Below the pieces are notes generated by a model. That model worked only from the letters and a program-made list of their open reading frames with translations, had not been told where the DNA came from and did no database searches. The translations under genes were made by a program, and so were the position numbers. From positions 31,442,500-31,506,499 of the forward strand of contig OY282607.1 in NCBI GenBank assembly GCA_958298945.1: 64,000 nucleotides of DNA, written 5' to 3'. The stretch is from Atherix ibis (Eukaryota > Arthropoda > Insecta > Diptera > Athericidae). Position 1 is the stretch's first letter, and every line of letters starts with the position of its first letter. This document shows positions 20,937 to 32,000 of the stretch, piece by piece.

Positions 20937-21845
20937 CAAGGTCTGTTCAAAAAGTATCGCGAATTTTGTGCTTTTTCAAAAATTATTTATTTATTCATGA
21001 ATATCTATTTTGTCCCCTTCAAACTAATCCCCACCAGATATTATACACTTTTGCCAACGTTTTTTCCAATCCTCGAAGCACTTCAAAAAATCATTTTTTG
21101 TGATCTTGTTCAGCTCCCCCTTCGATGCCGCCTCTATCTCCTCAATCGTAGCGTAGCGTCGTCCTTTCATTGGGCTCATCAGTTTTGGGAACAAGAAAAA
21201 GTCACAGGGGGGCAGATCTGGGGAATTTGGTGGCTGCGGCATTATTAGTGTGTTGTTTTTGGCGAAAAATGGCAGAAGCCAATATTTGTTCTTCCACAAA
21301 TCCGGGCGTTTCTGGCGGATTTCTTCGCGTAACTTGCGCATAACTTGCAGGTAATATTCCTTATTGACCGTTCTACCTTGTGGCAAGAACTCATTATACA
21401 CCACGCCCCTGCAATCGAAGAAAACTGTAACCAAAACCTTCACGTTCGACCGAACTTGGCGCTTTTTTCCGTTTAGTCTCGTGCGGCAGCTTCCATTGGG
21501 ATGATTGAGCTTTGGTTTCCACGTCATAACCATAAACCCATGATTCGTTACCAGTAATGACCCTCTGGAGCAAATTTGGGTCGTCGCGGATAGAGTCCAA
21601 CAGCTCCTTAGCAATGTTAATGCGATGCTGCTTTTGGTCGAAATTGAGCAAAAATCGAAGACGTACCAAAACACGTGCAAGCAAAGCAGCTGTCAAAAAT
21701 TAACTGAACATTCAAAATGGCCGAGCTTGTCGGCATAAGTGAGAGACATGAGTGCCAACATAACGCCACAAAAAATCGAAAATTGAATATACAATATGTA
21801 ACCCGCGGAAATTCAAAATTCGCGATACTTTTTGAACAGACCTTG
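20937..21845 (-). mobile_element. mariner family B, double-deletion derivative (909 bp)
   Basis: Perfect-looking terminal repeats start CAAGGTCTGTTCAAAAAGTA at 20937 and end at 21845, with TA duplications at 20935-20936 and 21846-21847. Compared with the full-length copy at 61113 it lacks the DNA-binding-domain segment (~360-380 bp) and the central HDN segment (~42 bp). It sits inside a DD41D relic whose two halves flank it. Confidence 0.95.
21006..21690 (-). pseudogene. mariner family B transposase remnant without HTH and HDN motif
   Basis: Minus-strand reading begins LRFLLNFDQKQHRINIAKEL. It continues with LLQRVITGNESWVYGYD, where the first catalytic Asp is Asn. A 2-bp deletion after KRKKA shifts the frame, which resumes as QVRSNVKVLVTVFFDCRGVV and YYLQVMRKLREEIRQKRPDL. 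The residues KYWLLPFFAKNN replace WLLHHDNAPAHASLLVREFL, so the second catalytic Asp is gone. PPNSPDLPPCDFFLFPKL keeps the third, and NDFLKCFEDWKKRWQKCI follows. The 2-bp and HDN deletions are shared with the copy at 26632, so the two descend from one already dead progenitor that was moved in trans. Confidence 0.88.
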
Positions 21846-22330
21846 TATATGGGGCTCGAAAAACCCACAAGTGACCGGGGAAAAAAATCTATTGTATCCG
21901 CAAAAAGTGACTGGCAGATATTATAATACATTTTAGTTTCTTTGAAAATGAAGAAGGAGAGACCATTTTTTAATTGATCTGAACTTGAAGATTTCAATCT
22001 GAACCACATGTGGTTTCAATAACATGTTTGCCAAAAGCCACAGGACTCAAACAATTTTCCAATTATTTGTATGCGAAAAATTCTCAGGACGGTAATTTTC
22101 AGATTTGGTAATATCAATTGGCATCTAAAAAATCGCGAGATTTGACGCCGTTGAATTTTCTTTTTTGCGGCTACGCAAAACCTCGTGGTTACGTTGCCAA
22201 TTTAAAAACTAATATCCTTTCAAGGAATAGCTGAATTATATAGTCAGAAATGTACGAAAAAGTCATAAAGAGTTACCTCAAAAGGAAAAGAGTTCTGCAG
22301 TAAGTAAGTAGTGGCGACCATTTGAATGAT
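21846..22330 (+). pseudogene. DD41D-type transposase remnant (3' half of split element)
   Basis: After the nested mariner the frame reads WGS-NPQVT...KVT-GRYY, matching other DD41D relics here (WGSENPQVT, KVTVWCAFWSEG). Then come LNLKISI-TTCGFN, in the position of a DFNLNHMWFQQ block, and CARFDAVEF/SRDLTPLNFLFCGYAK at about 22130-22195. The last is the RSCDLTPLDFFLWGYVK signature with the catalytic Asp changed to Asn. Many indels occur and the copy is clearly dead. Confidence 0.75.
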
Positions 22331-22633
22331 GGTCAATTTGAGTACATTTTATTTAACTTTACATTTCCGAAGCCCTAATTGGTTGGTTATTATTCTAGGA
22401 AGTCTATTTTTTTTATTAAGAAGTAAATATACACATTAGTAATAAAGTCCTCGTTTTTTTTGAAATAATCATAAGCTAAGTCAGCATACACATAAGGTAG
22501 AGAAAAAAATTATCCTTATAGTGTAAAATTAGTAAAACAGGTGTAAGGACCTTTACAAGTAAAAGTTTTTCTTATAGTCGAAAATGCGCAGAATTTTAAT
22601 AGCCAATTGGAATTAGAGGAAATAAAAAACAAA
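22331..22633. other. AT-rich DNA without recognisable gene
   Basis: The phrase CTTATAGTCGAAAATG near 22571 resembles a satellite word from 3.1-4.8 kb. Nothing else is seen. Confidence 0.4.
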
Positions 22634-22837
22634 ATGGCCGACATTAGGGCGAGGCCATTGCTTGTACAATATCTGTTCATATTTGAAAGTATTTTCGAAA
22701 GCGATGGAACTTATTGCAAGGCAGACTTTTTAGTCATTTACCTTGTCCATGAATTTTATGTTGCGTACACAGAAGACGACATAATATGGCAACTTTCCAA
22801 AACAATAGCTACTAATATGCAGGAACGGTTTTGCTAG
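22634..22837 (+). CDS. Unidentified small ORF (67 codons), weak candidate
   Basis: An ATG in a good insect start context (AAAACAAAATGGCC) opens a 67-codon frame beginning MADIRARPLLVQYLFIFESI and ending ...QERFC at TAG or TAA-type termination near 22837. I recognise no domain, signal peptide or clear membrane segment. The central part is aromatic and acidic (CKADFLVIYLVHEFYVAYTE). There is no upstream promoter or downstream polyadenylation signal that I would trust. It could be a chance frame, an exon of a longer gene, or a transposon scrap. I list it only because its start context and composition are better than those of other short frames here. Confidence 0.15.
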   Translation: MADIRARPLLVQYLFIFESIFESDGTYCKADFLVIYLVHEFYVAYTEDDIIWQLSKTIATNMQERFC

Positions 22838-23723
22838 CGTTGAATCTTCGCATTATTATTTGCATTCAAATGGACGTTATTAAATTTCTATATTATTGTT
22901 TAATAATATCTATAATAAGAGTAATAGGATTTTTTATGAGTTAATTTGAGATTAATTCTCTAATAATGAGATTAATTTCTTATTTAGCCTTTTTATTTTA
23001 TTCTTATGCAGCCATATTATCGACTTTAAATTAAATCCCTTAAGCAGCTATATACTGACGGAGGCATTTTTTCCACTCTTTGTAGCAGTGCTGAAAGGTA
23101 TTAACTGGAATCGTATCGGGTACGTTCCTTTAGAGATACCTGATTCAGTCTTTTGACCAAATTGGATTTAAGAAAATCGATGGCGATTATTGAGAAAGAG
23201 TGCGATCGAGTCCCACACCAAATGTCAAGGCCCGAAGTGCGCATTCTAAACAGATTTTTCTGCGTCTAAGCTCGAAACGATCATTCTTTCGAGTTCCCGA
23301 AGGAACATCGACCATATTCCGGATCGTGAGCATCAAAAGCACTGTTTTTTTTTTCTATGCATCACGCTCTTCATAGAAGGTAATTACGAATTGTAATTCA
23401 GGAGTATGAGGATTAACTCCTGAGATATTTTCTAATGCCTCCAGTAAGCCACAGACTATCGTTGGGACGAAATTATTTAAATATGTGACAAACCGTATTT
23501 GCAAGATAAGTACTTAGTCACTCATCGAAGTAACCGCACCCAGTCTTGGTTAACTTCGGAACCGGTGGATCCAAGACAGTATGAGGAAGCAAGGAGAGGA
23601 ATCACCTTCAGCTCCTCGTTACGCACTGTTGACTGTTATTAACAGTACGAAGATGACATTCTTGCAAGTGTTTCCAATCTTGGGGAATAAAAATAAGATC
23701 AGACGGATTGTCTCTTTTCCCAC
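22838..23723. other. Moderately GC-richer spacer, origin unclear
   Basis: Around 23060-23640 the composition rises and looks like decayed coding DNA (e.g. AACCGGTGGATCCAAGACAG at 23561), but I could not match it to a family. No rRNA or tRNA signature is seen. Confidence 0.35.
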
Positions 23724-24235
23724 AAAAACTCGTTGATGGAAATTACCACGTGATAATGGCCATTTTCATACGATCTTTTTCTGAGCCTCTCAAGGACTCA
23801 CTTATAAGATTCAATTTTAATCAATGGTCTGACCTCAAAGAGGCCCTAATTCTTTTTTATTTCTAAAGATGCCGTCAATTTGACTAAAAATGAACTCTGA
23901 ACACTTCAATTAAAACTGTTTACACGTATCAGTTAAATTTCCTTAAATTTTTTTTATTGGCCATTAGGATTTTTTTATAATAAGCCAATTCAGCCCAGAT
24001 TGTTTGCCAATCCGAATTCTTTATTATTGACAAACATTGGGTCAATATTTGTTCGTTTGAAATAACTTCCGATAGGGTTAGCTGTCAAACCAGCTGTCAT
24101 CTGTCAAAAACTCCTTTATGGAGATTGCTGCGAGATAATGACCGTTTCTATACGACCTTTTTCTGAGCCTCTCAAGGACTCACTTATAAGATTCAATGTT
24201 AATCAATGGTCTGACCTCAAAGAGGCCCTAATTCG
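23724..24235. repeat. 130-bp direct repeat bracketing a 252-bp DD41D 5' fragment
   Basis: Copies at 23724-23853 and 24106-24235 share TTTTTCTGAGCCTCTCAAGG, ACTCACTTATAAGATTCAAT and AATCAATGGTCTGACCTCAA. Between them, 23854-24105 is a DD41D leader (ATGCCGTCAATTTGAC...CAGCTGTCATCTGTC), also seen at 28395-28640 and in part at 32071-32212. The repeated DNA is itself a minus-strand mariner HTH fragment. Confidence 0.85.
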
Positions 24236-24310
24236 TTCTACATTTTCATTAGTTTTCGATGTTGAAGGCCTTCCTAATCGAGTGGCCTTCCACTGCTTCT
24301 TGGCTATCCA
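24106..24310 (-). pseudogene. mariner-like transposase N-terminal (HTH) fragment
   Basis: On the minus strand, GRPSTSKTNENVERIRASLR, then SDH-LTLNLISESL, matches the linker and second helix-turn-helix of mariner-like transposases (typically RPSTSKTDENVxRIRxLVxxDRRLTIRMIAEEL). There is one stop in place of Arg. The fragment then loses similarity (RGSEKGRIETVI). Its last ~130 bp are duplicated at 23724-23853. The family differs from A-C. Confidence 0.7.
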
Positions 24311-24317
24311 AAAATCC

Positions 24318-24490
24318 TTTTTAGGATCTTATTATTAGTTGGAATACCGAGAGTGTAGATGTTGTTTGGTATAACAAGAGACCAAGAATACTACCTTGTG
24401 GGACACCTGATCGGATAGGCGATATCTCAGAATGTTCGACAACCACCTGAAAATATCCCTCCGAGAGGTAGGACTTACCTTGGTCCTTTA
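24318..24490 (-). pseudogene. Jockey-type LINE reverse-transcriptase fragment
   Basis: Minus-strand VEHSEISPIRSGVPQGSILG is the RT motif B region (GVPQGS). It is followed by LLLYQ-TSTLGIPTNNKIL, and the sequence is cut at the junction with the mariner HTH fragment. The larger relic at 27478-28290 carries the same segment with AGVLQGS and continues into ADDIAIPAHH. It is a truncated copy. Confidence 0.75.
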
Positions 24491-24830
24491 TAAACACTAT
24501 TTGTGCTCTTAAGAAGTCTGCAGTGTTAATAATTATGTATAGGAGAAGTCTGCAGTGTTACCAGATTTGCTCTTATATTGTATATGCTGATCTCTCCTAA
24601 ATCATGCCAAGCATTTCCAGTTTTATAATAAAAAATTAAAGGATCAATATTTTCTGGGATAGTCCTTAATCAAGAAGATCAAATATTGAAAAGAGTAATT
24701 TTCCAAAGACTTTTTTATTATTAAACTAAAAAAAACTGTAGAATCGAAAGTATTTTCTTTTTTTTGGTCTTAACAATTTCATTTCTATTCGTCGAATATG
24801 TATGTACAAAGTCTATTCATCAAAATAAGA

Positions 24831-24845
24831 GGGGGGGGGGGGGGG
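24831..24845. repeat. Poly-G run (15 G)
   Basis: Fifteen consecutive G on the + strand in AT-rich surroundings. It is likely length-polymorphic and could also be an assembly uncertainty. Confidence 0.95.
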
Positions 24846-24849
24846 AGAA

Positions 24850-26620
24850 CTTATTTACAAAAATAGTTTGAAGAAATAAAAAGAAAATTTTGAATTTTCT
24901 ATCAATAAGACGTTCGGAGAATTTTTAAATAAAACTATTTCTAGAAATTATTACCAACACTACATTAAAGATTCTTGTTACAAAGTGAATGAGGTCCTTT
25001 CCCTTGTAAAGGAGTACCATTAAAACTTCAATAGAGCCAACCAACCACCCTTGTTGATGAATACAATCTATGAAAAACTTACTGTTGAGTGTAAATAAGA
25101 AATTCTCACAAAAATGAAGTATTTAATATGGAAAATTGCTTTATAGTCTTTTCGAAATATTTAGTAATTTTTTAAGACATTTTGCTGTTCCCTTTATGTG
25201 TGTATGCATACTAGCATCTGGTTTGGTTAGAGTATTCGTTGATATTAACGAAAAATAAGATACAAAAATATCTCAAAATACATACGAGTATCTCTCGCAA
25301 GAGTTGAGTGTGAATACATATTTAAATATGGGATTGGAATTTGCAATGGGAAAGAATGCAAACAACCCCGTTTCATATATAAACTTTTAGAAAAAAACAA
25401 TCAAAAACGAGAGATGGAATTTTGTTGTGAAATCTGATGGAATTTCCTATTCACATTCGCATATTAAGATTCTTTTCTTCCACTTGATGAACGGAAGTTT
25501 GAGTCGAGGGACGAAAGGCAGGCGTCCTGAAATGTTTTCAAACCAAAAACATCATAACGACGTACAAGCCCATTAACAACACTTTTACATATTTTTGTAT
25601 GTAGAGATGGCAATAAACATTTAGAATCGTATTCTAATGAGTTTGTGTACGCATTTATGTATAATATTTAACAGAAGAAAGGACTACCCCGATTTTGAGA
25701 GCAGAACTACAAGAATATGGGCTATTCGCGGCGGTGGAGTTCAGCTATCTTTCGGAAATTTCTTTTAAACAAGTTTTAGCTCACAAAACTCTCGGAAAGT
25801 TTTATCCAATTTGCTAACTGAATCCAATGGCATAACACTAGTAGTAGTGGTAATGGAATTCCAAGAATGAATATTGTTTTTATTTCTCGCTATTTTCAGT
25901 TACTTTTCAGGAGTTTGTCTTTACATTCGCCTATTCAGCCCATCATTTCCTTTTCATCATCAAAACTTCCACAACTACTATAGCCACTCTGCCTCATCCA
26001 TCGTTTGCCCCACTTAATATTTTTATTTATAATATGTTAAGAGAATGGATATTTAAAAGAAAATAGAATATGGCGCAGGTACAGTTCCGGAACAAGAAGG
26101 CGTTTTAAATCAACCATAACTCAACTCGATGATGTAGTTTGAAACCAAAGAATAAGAATAAGAGTTCAGGGAGGACCAACACTGCCGGCTGTGGAACACT
26201 TACTATAAAGACTAACAATATAGAAATAGAACAGACCAGAGAGAATTTGCCAAGGGAATTGTTGGAGGAAGTAAAAAAAACTCTGTTATCCTGTGTAATG
26301 AAATTGCTTCTCGTCGTAATTCTCTAGATCTGAAAATATAATTCAATTTTCTATTTCGAAGTTTCTATTAACTCTGATAGATACCAACCTTCTTGCGTAC
26401 AATAAAGTTAAGAAATTTTATTCGAATTTACGAATGAACATGTACACCGGCACCACAAATAAATTGATTCATTCGTTATTAATTTATCAAAATTAATTAC
26501 GATTAAATTATTATCAAAATTAGTCTTTTTCTTCTTATCCACCAAAATTTGGCATTGATTTGTTAGTTGAATATTAATTAAATTATTCTTAATGGATTAT
26601 ATAAGAAAAAATTACACTAT
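24850..26620. other. AT-rich DNA without recognisable gene
   Basis: No transposon motif is seen. A 62-codon frame at 26139-26327 (PKNKNKSSGRTNTAGCGTL...) starts at a TTG and is unsupported. Confidence 0.5.
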
Positions 26621-26631
26621 ACGAGGTCTGT

Positions 26632-27474
26632 TCAAAAAGTATCGCGAAATTTGTGTTTTTTTCAAAAATTATTTATTTATTCTTGAATATATATTTTGTC
26701 CCCTTCAAAGTAATCCCCAACAGATATTATTATACACTTGTGCCAATGTTTTTTCCAATCTTCGAAGCACTTCGAAAAATCATTTTTTGTAATCTTGTTC
26801 AGCTCCTCCTTCGATGCCGTCTTTATCTCCTCAATTGTAGCGTAGCGTCGTCCTTTCATGGGGCTTTTCAGTTTCGGGAACAAGAAAAAGTCACAGGGGG
26901 CCAGATCTGGGGAATACGGTGGCTGCGGCATTATTAGTGTGTTGTTTTTGGCCAAAAATGGGAAAAGCCAATTTTTGTTCTTCCACAAATCCGGGCATTT
27001 CTGGCGGATTGCTTCGCACAACTTATGCATAACTTGCAGTTAATATTCCTTATTGACCGTTCTACCCTGTGGCAGAAACTCATGATACACCACGACCCTG
27101 CAATCGAAGAAAACTATAAGCAAAACCTCCACATTCGACCGAACTTGGCGCTTTTTTCGGTCTTGGCTCGTGCGGCAGCTTCCATTGGGATGATTGAGCT
27201 ATAGTTTCCACGTTAAAACTATAAACCAATGATTCATCACCCGTTATGACCATCTGGAGCAAATTTGGGTCATAACGGCTGTTTTTGGTCGAAATTGAGC
27301 CAAAACATGTGCAAGTAAAGCAGCTGTCAAAAATTAACTGAATATTCAAAATGGCCGAACTTGTCGGCATAAGTGAGAGACATGAGTACCAACATAACGC
27401 CACAAAAAATCGAAAATCGAATATACGTAACCCGCGGAAATTCAAAATTCGCGATACTTTTTTTTGTAAAAGAG
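26632..27474 (-). mobile_element. mariner family B, second double-deletion derivative
   Basis: The left repeat begins CGAGGTCTGTTCAAAAAGTA at 26632, after a TA at 26630-26631. The right repeat is recognisable as TTCGCGATACTTTT (27448-27461) but then diverges (TTTTGTAAAAGAGCC), so the right edge is approximate. It shares the HTH deletion, the HDN deletion and the 2-bp deletion with 20937-21845. It has an extra ~45-bp loss near 27275 that removes the LNFDQKQHRINIAKELLDSV block. It lies against the 3' end of a Jockey relic. Confidence 0.88.
26677..27445 (-). pseudogene. mariner family B transposase remnant (copy at 26.6 kb)
   Basis: Minus-strand motifs are MVITGDESLVYSFNVET (first Asp kept), WKLPHEPRPKKAPSSVE (after the shared 2-bp deletion), MHKLCEAIRQKCPDLWKNKN, then WLFPFLAKNNTLIMPQPPYS without the HDN segment. 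PDLAPCDFFLFPKLKSP keeps the third Asp, and KNDFSKCFEDWKKHWHKCII follows. It lacks the DNA-binding domain and the second Asp and has a frameshift, so it is inactive. Confidence 0.88.
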
Positions 27475-27477
27475 CCT

Positions 27478-28290
27478 TTTTTTATATCTGCAACTAGACG
27501 AGGCCATTGCCTTTTAAGACGTGGTTGGGTGTTCATTGAGAAGGATATATGAGGATAGTTCTTAACAAAAAGATTATGATGACAAGTTATGTCCAGCTCA
27601 GATACAAAAGTAAAAATTTAGGTCACGATGCAAAACAATATTACGCATATAATATGCGGCATTAACGATTTGACGAGGGATACTAGAGATTGTAGTGATT
27701 AGATTCGCAGGGAATTAAAAAGCTTTATTGAAGCCTAGAGTTCAAATCCGTACGTCCAGATTGGCTTCAGTAATGTATTGTAAAGATGCAACTTTCTATC
27801 AATTCTTAACTTTGATCTTGCGTCTAAGAATCGCAGCAGCTTCTTGTATCAAATTCCAGACTTTTAGATTTTGTATGTGCGTTCTATGTTAATCGTTTGT
27901 CTCACTACAGTCCTAGATAACGTATTTCGTCTTTTGGTGGATCAATGCTACCGTTAAAGGTTATGGAAGTAGATGGTTCTTGACAAAGAGTGAAAATAAC
28001 ATGAACGCATTTTTGTTAGTTCACCTTCACTTTCCACTTTTTGAACCATTTTTAAAGGGAGTCAATATTGGTTTGCAGGATAAGTGATGTTATGATAGGG
28101 GTTTGGTGATGAGCTGGGATGGCAATGTCATCAGCTTATTAGAATCTTATTATTAGTTGGAATACCGTGAGTTATATGTATAATAAATACTACCTTGTAG
28201 GACACCTGCTCGGATAGGCGATATCTCAGAATGTTCGACGTTCTTAATCACCTGAAACTATCGCTCCGAGAGGCAAGACTTTCAAGGCTA
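27478..28290 (-). pseudogene. Jockey-type LINE, RT C-terminal half
   Basis: This is a relic of a non-LTR retrotransposon reverse transcriptase. On the minus strand, in order: VEHSEISPIRAGVLQGS (motif B, ~28200-28235), an altered TNN linker, ADDIAIPAHHQTP (motif C, ~28095-28135, Asp-Asp intact), FKKWKVKVN-QKCVHVIFTL (~28010-28050), ITFNGSIDPPKDEIRYLGL (~27920-27970), LDKRLTW-AH (~27890), SKLRIDRKLHLYNTLLKPIWTYGFELW-type block (~27735-27800, broken by shifts), and near the C-terminus MNTQPRLKRQWPRLVADIKK (~27478-27536). Several stops and frameshifts occur. The 5' two thirds of the element are missing, as is usual for 5'-truncated LINE copies. Confidence 0.85.
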
Positions 28291-28383
28291 CAAAAAAATG
28301 AGCTTCTCAAATAAAAAAGCTCATCCCAAGCAAAATAGGTGATTGTGATTTTCTGTGATAATAAATGTAATTTTTACAAAAGA

Positions 28384-29110
28384 TTTATTTTTATAGATGC
28401 CGTCAATTTGACGAAAAATGAACTCTGAGCACTTCAATTAAAAAGGTTTGGAAGCGTAAAATTTTCAATATTAACCAATATTGAATGTCCTTAAATTTTT
28501 TTTGGCCATTAAGGTTTTTTTCAGCCCAGTTTATTTGCCAATCCGAATTCTTTATTATTGACAAACATTGGGTCAATATTTTTTCGTTTGAAATAACTTC
28601 CGATAGAGTTAGCTGTCAAACCAGCTGTCATCTGTCAAAGCTTGCTAATTACTTTTACTTACTATAATTTTCCATATCGTCATGAATAGTGTCATGCTTG
28701 AAAGGTGTTTCCAAATTGTGCAAATTTAACTGCGAAAATAATTCATCAATTGACGAAAGGCCCCAAAAAGGCTTTGCCGCAAAATTGTCAGGGGGGTCTT
28801 TTTTGGCTCAAAAGCATGTTAAAATGTACAATCGTCCTTTTAGAGTCAGACAAATCCACAAGAGATATTGGAGAGACCATTGCGTCTACAAAAATGCACT
28901 ATTTGGTATGACTTTCACGTTGGCGATATCGTCGGGTCCTATCAGGTACATGCTCCTGGAACCACGTGTCGCCTGGATCGATATTTACCATCCCTAATGA
29001 GACCGAAGTTCGCATATGGACAGAGTTACCAGACTATGATCATCAATTATTTCTTTGAAAACATGGAAGCCATATATCCGGGCGATATGGTAATATTATG
29101 ACCATCCTCA
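28384..29110 (+). pseudogene. DD41D-type element, 5' leader and fragmented transposase
   Basis: The leader 28395-28650 (ATGCCGTCAATTTGAC, TTGACAAACATTGGGTCAAT, AGCTGTCAAACCAGCTGTCA) matches the fragments at 23854 and 32071. The frame then begins near 28682 (MNSVMLERCFQIVQI by comparison, with one shift). It keeps GDIVGSY, an APGTT...GQSYQTMIINYFFENM stretch (normally NGERYRxMIxxFFxP, ~28950-29070) and GDMVIL, where DNMWFQQDG is expected. The HTH domain and both distal catalytic blocks are lost. Confidence 0.68.
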
Positions 29111-30264
29111 ACCCGAGATGATTATCTTTCTTATATTTAATAATCCCAATATTAGAGACCAGATCCTGTCACTTTCTTTCCACTTCCACTTCCCTTTCGT
29201 ATACAGATTGGAAACAGTGGAAGGCTTTTACGGACCCGTCGATGATCAGGGAAGTTTTTCTCGGACTGTTGGACGGATTCGAAGAATGTTTTCTCATGTT
29301 CACGGAGGACTTTTTGTGAGTACTTTCTGTATGGGGCGGCTCTGTAGTATGGGGAGCAGTGAGTACTAAAAGCGGCGGTTGAAATTACTATCGGTCTTTT
29401 CAATCAAAGCTATTCGTGACCCATTGAATAATTCTATACTCAACGGGATTTAATAAAATCTATGATCAGCTGACTGGAGAAACTCTCCGGCGTCCTGTGT
29501 TCACGGTTACAGCGTATATACCACGCCTACTGACAGAATAGCAAACGACATCTTCGAACTGAACAAAATGGACTGGATTGTTGGTAGTTGGCCAATTAGA
29601 CGCTTTATAGCCAACTATTAATAATCCAGTCTACTCAACCGCCTTAACGAAAATCTGCTCTGCTCTCATCCATAACTTTTTTTAATTGGACTCCATAAAC
29701 GGTTCAGCTAACTATCCCACATATTCTAAGCGAATTTCAGCAAACCCACAAATGGTAAATGATCTTCTTAATAATACCAATGTCCAGTTTTAATTATTAA
29801 CATTTCTATTGCTGTGCGCAACTATACTTAATATATCACGCATATTAAGAGAATGCCACATAAAATCCTAAGACATACGTTAAAAGTCAGACTGGGCAAA
29901 CAGCAAGAACTTTATAGCATCTCAATGTCTAACTACCAACAATCCAGTATATTTAATATTCTTAACGAAATTCTGGGCACGATTTATTAAATCCTTTTTA
30001 TTTGGAACCTTTTGCTAATTCTGCTAAAAATCTCACATATTTTAGGCCGATCTGCTAAAAATCTCACATATTTTAGGCCAATGTCAACAGCAAACCCTGA
30101 ATTTCTTTCCGAGTAGGGCTCCCCATATTGTGGAGCTCCCAAATCCAACAATTCCATTTCAAAGTCCGCTAATGCCCATCTATACGAAACTTGAAGTCGC
30201 CAAATGGGCCCTTGCTCATGCCCGTTAGACCTTATGGTACATACTAACGAACAAACATAATTTG
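29111..30264. other. Unidentified repeated DNA, no clear coding motif
   Basis: Two related stretches (about 29635-29760 and 29945-30105) share the words TTAACGAAA-TCTG, AATTGGA or TTTGGAACC, CATATT-TA and CAGCAAACCC. A short foldback lies at 29569-29631 (GACTGGATTGTTGGTAGTTG and a diverged complement). I cannot assign the family. It may be decayed DD41D or LINE sequence. Confidence 0.4.
30020..30081. repeat. 31-bp tandem duplication
   Basis: TCTGCTAAAAATCTCACATA plus TTTTAGGCCGA occurs at 30020-30050 and again from 30051 with one or two end changes. Confidence 0.92.
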
Positions 30265-30475
30265 GCAACAACGTAATTTCATACAATTGACCTGTCATTT
30301 GGCCGCCAAGATTGTGCAATTTCACGCCGCTCGATTAGTTATTGCAGGCATCGTTGGTGTATGCTGACACACAAACAATAGTTGACCATTTGGAAGCCAA
30401 AATTAATGAAAAAACCGTTCAAAATTGGGTTGTTCGTATAAATTCCGTTAAGACCAATCGAAGCAGGTCCTATGA
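30265..30475 (+). pseudogene. DD41D-type transposase C-terminal fragment
   Basis: The plus frame gives VIWPPRLCNFTPLD (for NWPPRSCDLTPLD, ~30295-30335). VYADTQTIVDHLEAKINEKT and VQNWVVRINSV (~30360-30455) follow, with the usual order of KVYADxPxTIEHLKxNI and VVENWVxRIN. The catalytic third Asp (LTPLD) survives in FTPLD. A stop follows at once. It is an isolated tail of about 65 codons. Confidence 0.68.
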
Positions 30476-30719
30476 CCAAAATTATTTGCAAACATTTTTT
30501 GCTAAAATTTAATTTTTTCTGGTTTAAAAAAAAACCAAATGTTTCACTCTTAAAAACACAATCAATATCATGCAATAAAACACATCCTTTAAAAATAAAG
30601 TTCGTCAGAAGATATTGATTAAAATTTCTAAATTGTCTCGCACAGAGTCCTGTTGGGCTAAACCTCAATGGAAACTTTTCAATAAAATCCTGAGTCCTTT
30701 TTTTCAAATATTGAATTTA

Positions 30720-32000
30720 CAAAGAGTTAAAAATAAAATGTACTGTATCGAAAAATAAACAAATATTCACTATTTACTATTAAATGTTAGTTGATGGTAT
30801 GAAAATTCCAAAGCTTTTGGGACACCATTCTTTACGTATACATTGATAAAAATATATAAAATTTTCATTTTATTTGCAACATATTGTTTTCTGCATAAAG
30901 TCCATTTGAAAAAAAAATTTTTTCTTTACCAATATTGCCATAAGGAAATAGAAATCGTCCAAATGTTCTCTAATCGAAATCAAGAGAGCATCGAAAATGG
31001 CATGAAACTTTGGCAGAAGAAAAAAACTAATACCATAATTTGGAACATTAATATTTGTTTTCAGGGGGCTTGCTGTGGGAGGCTTTTCTCTTTATCAAAA
31101 TACATTGAATAAAATGGTAAGGAAATAATGTCACGTCCTGAATATTTTACACTTTTGAACAATTCGATTTCAAGCTAACCATTTTCATGTGCTTTTATTC
31201 GAATTTGATATTATTTTTTGAAGGCGTATTTTTTATCGATTTTTATAAATCGAATTGTTAGTTACATCCCCCGTTCAATTTCCGCCTATGAAAATACCCA
31301 CTTGTGTTTTTGTTACCATTTTTTACAAATATATATACCATATAAAAAATATGAGTCCTGATACTAAAATTTAACTAAGGAAAAAACGCCCTAATCTTCG
31401 AAAGAATTTCACAATTTCTTGTTATTAGACAAACTTATAAAAAGAAATTAAAATAGAATTTGTCTTAAATGTTTTACAAATTTCAATGTAGAATCTGATA
31501 AATTGAATTAAATTTAATATAATATTTTTCGTTGTTTGAAATTCAAATTAATCAATTTGATTTCTCCTTATTTTCCAACATCTTCTCTTACCTACCTAAA
31601 TAAATAATTAATCAACAACATAAATAGCAGGAAAAAAATAAGTAATTGATTACGTATGTACATAATAAAAGCTTCTGTTAAGTTTTCTTTTTCCATAATA
31701 AAGATAAAAGAAATGGAGAGAGAAAAAAAAACAAGGAAAATATTGAAAATACTGGAAAAGCCATTCGGTTTTTCCTTCGTCTATATAAGCTTCGACACCA
31801 AATCCAAGTAACCTTAATGAACATTGGCATTTACAGAAAATTTACTTTATTTCATTTGGTTAAGACGAAAGTTGATGAAACTTTATAAAAATCACTCTTC
31901 TCTAAAAATATATCTAATTTCATTTCAACATAATTATTAGGATTTAGTTTATAATGGAAAACTTTTATTTTTATAAAAACTTCTGGACACAAAACTTACT
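30720..32000. other. AT-rich DNA without recognisable gene
   Basis: A plus frame around 30843-31112 (YCFLHKVHLKKKFFLYQYCH...) has no identifiable domain. No repeat or RNA gene is seen. Confidence 0.5.

Noticed and set aside
23510..23690. 5S rRNA-like or snRNA-like segment
   Set aside because: A quick comparison with the conserved 5S core words gave no match, and no terminator-like T run follows at the right place.
24060..24118. CAGCTGTCA words as E-box or homeodomain regulatory cluster
   Set aside because: The same phrases recur in the leaders of several DD41D relics, so transposon ancestry explains them better.
30339..30707. 122-codon minus-strand frame as a gene
   Set aside because: It begins at TTG and lies antisense to a recognisable DD41D C-terminal fragment on the plus strand.
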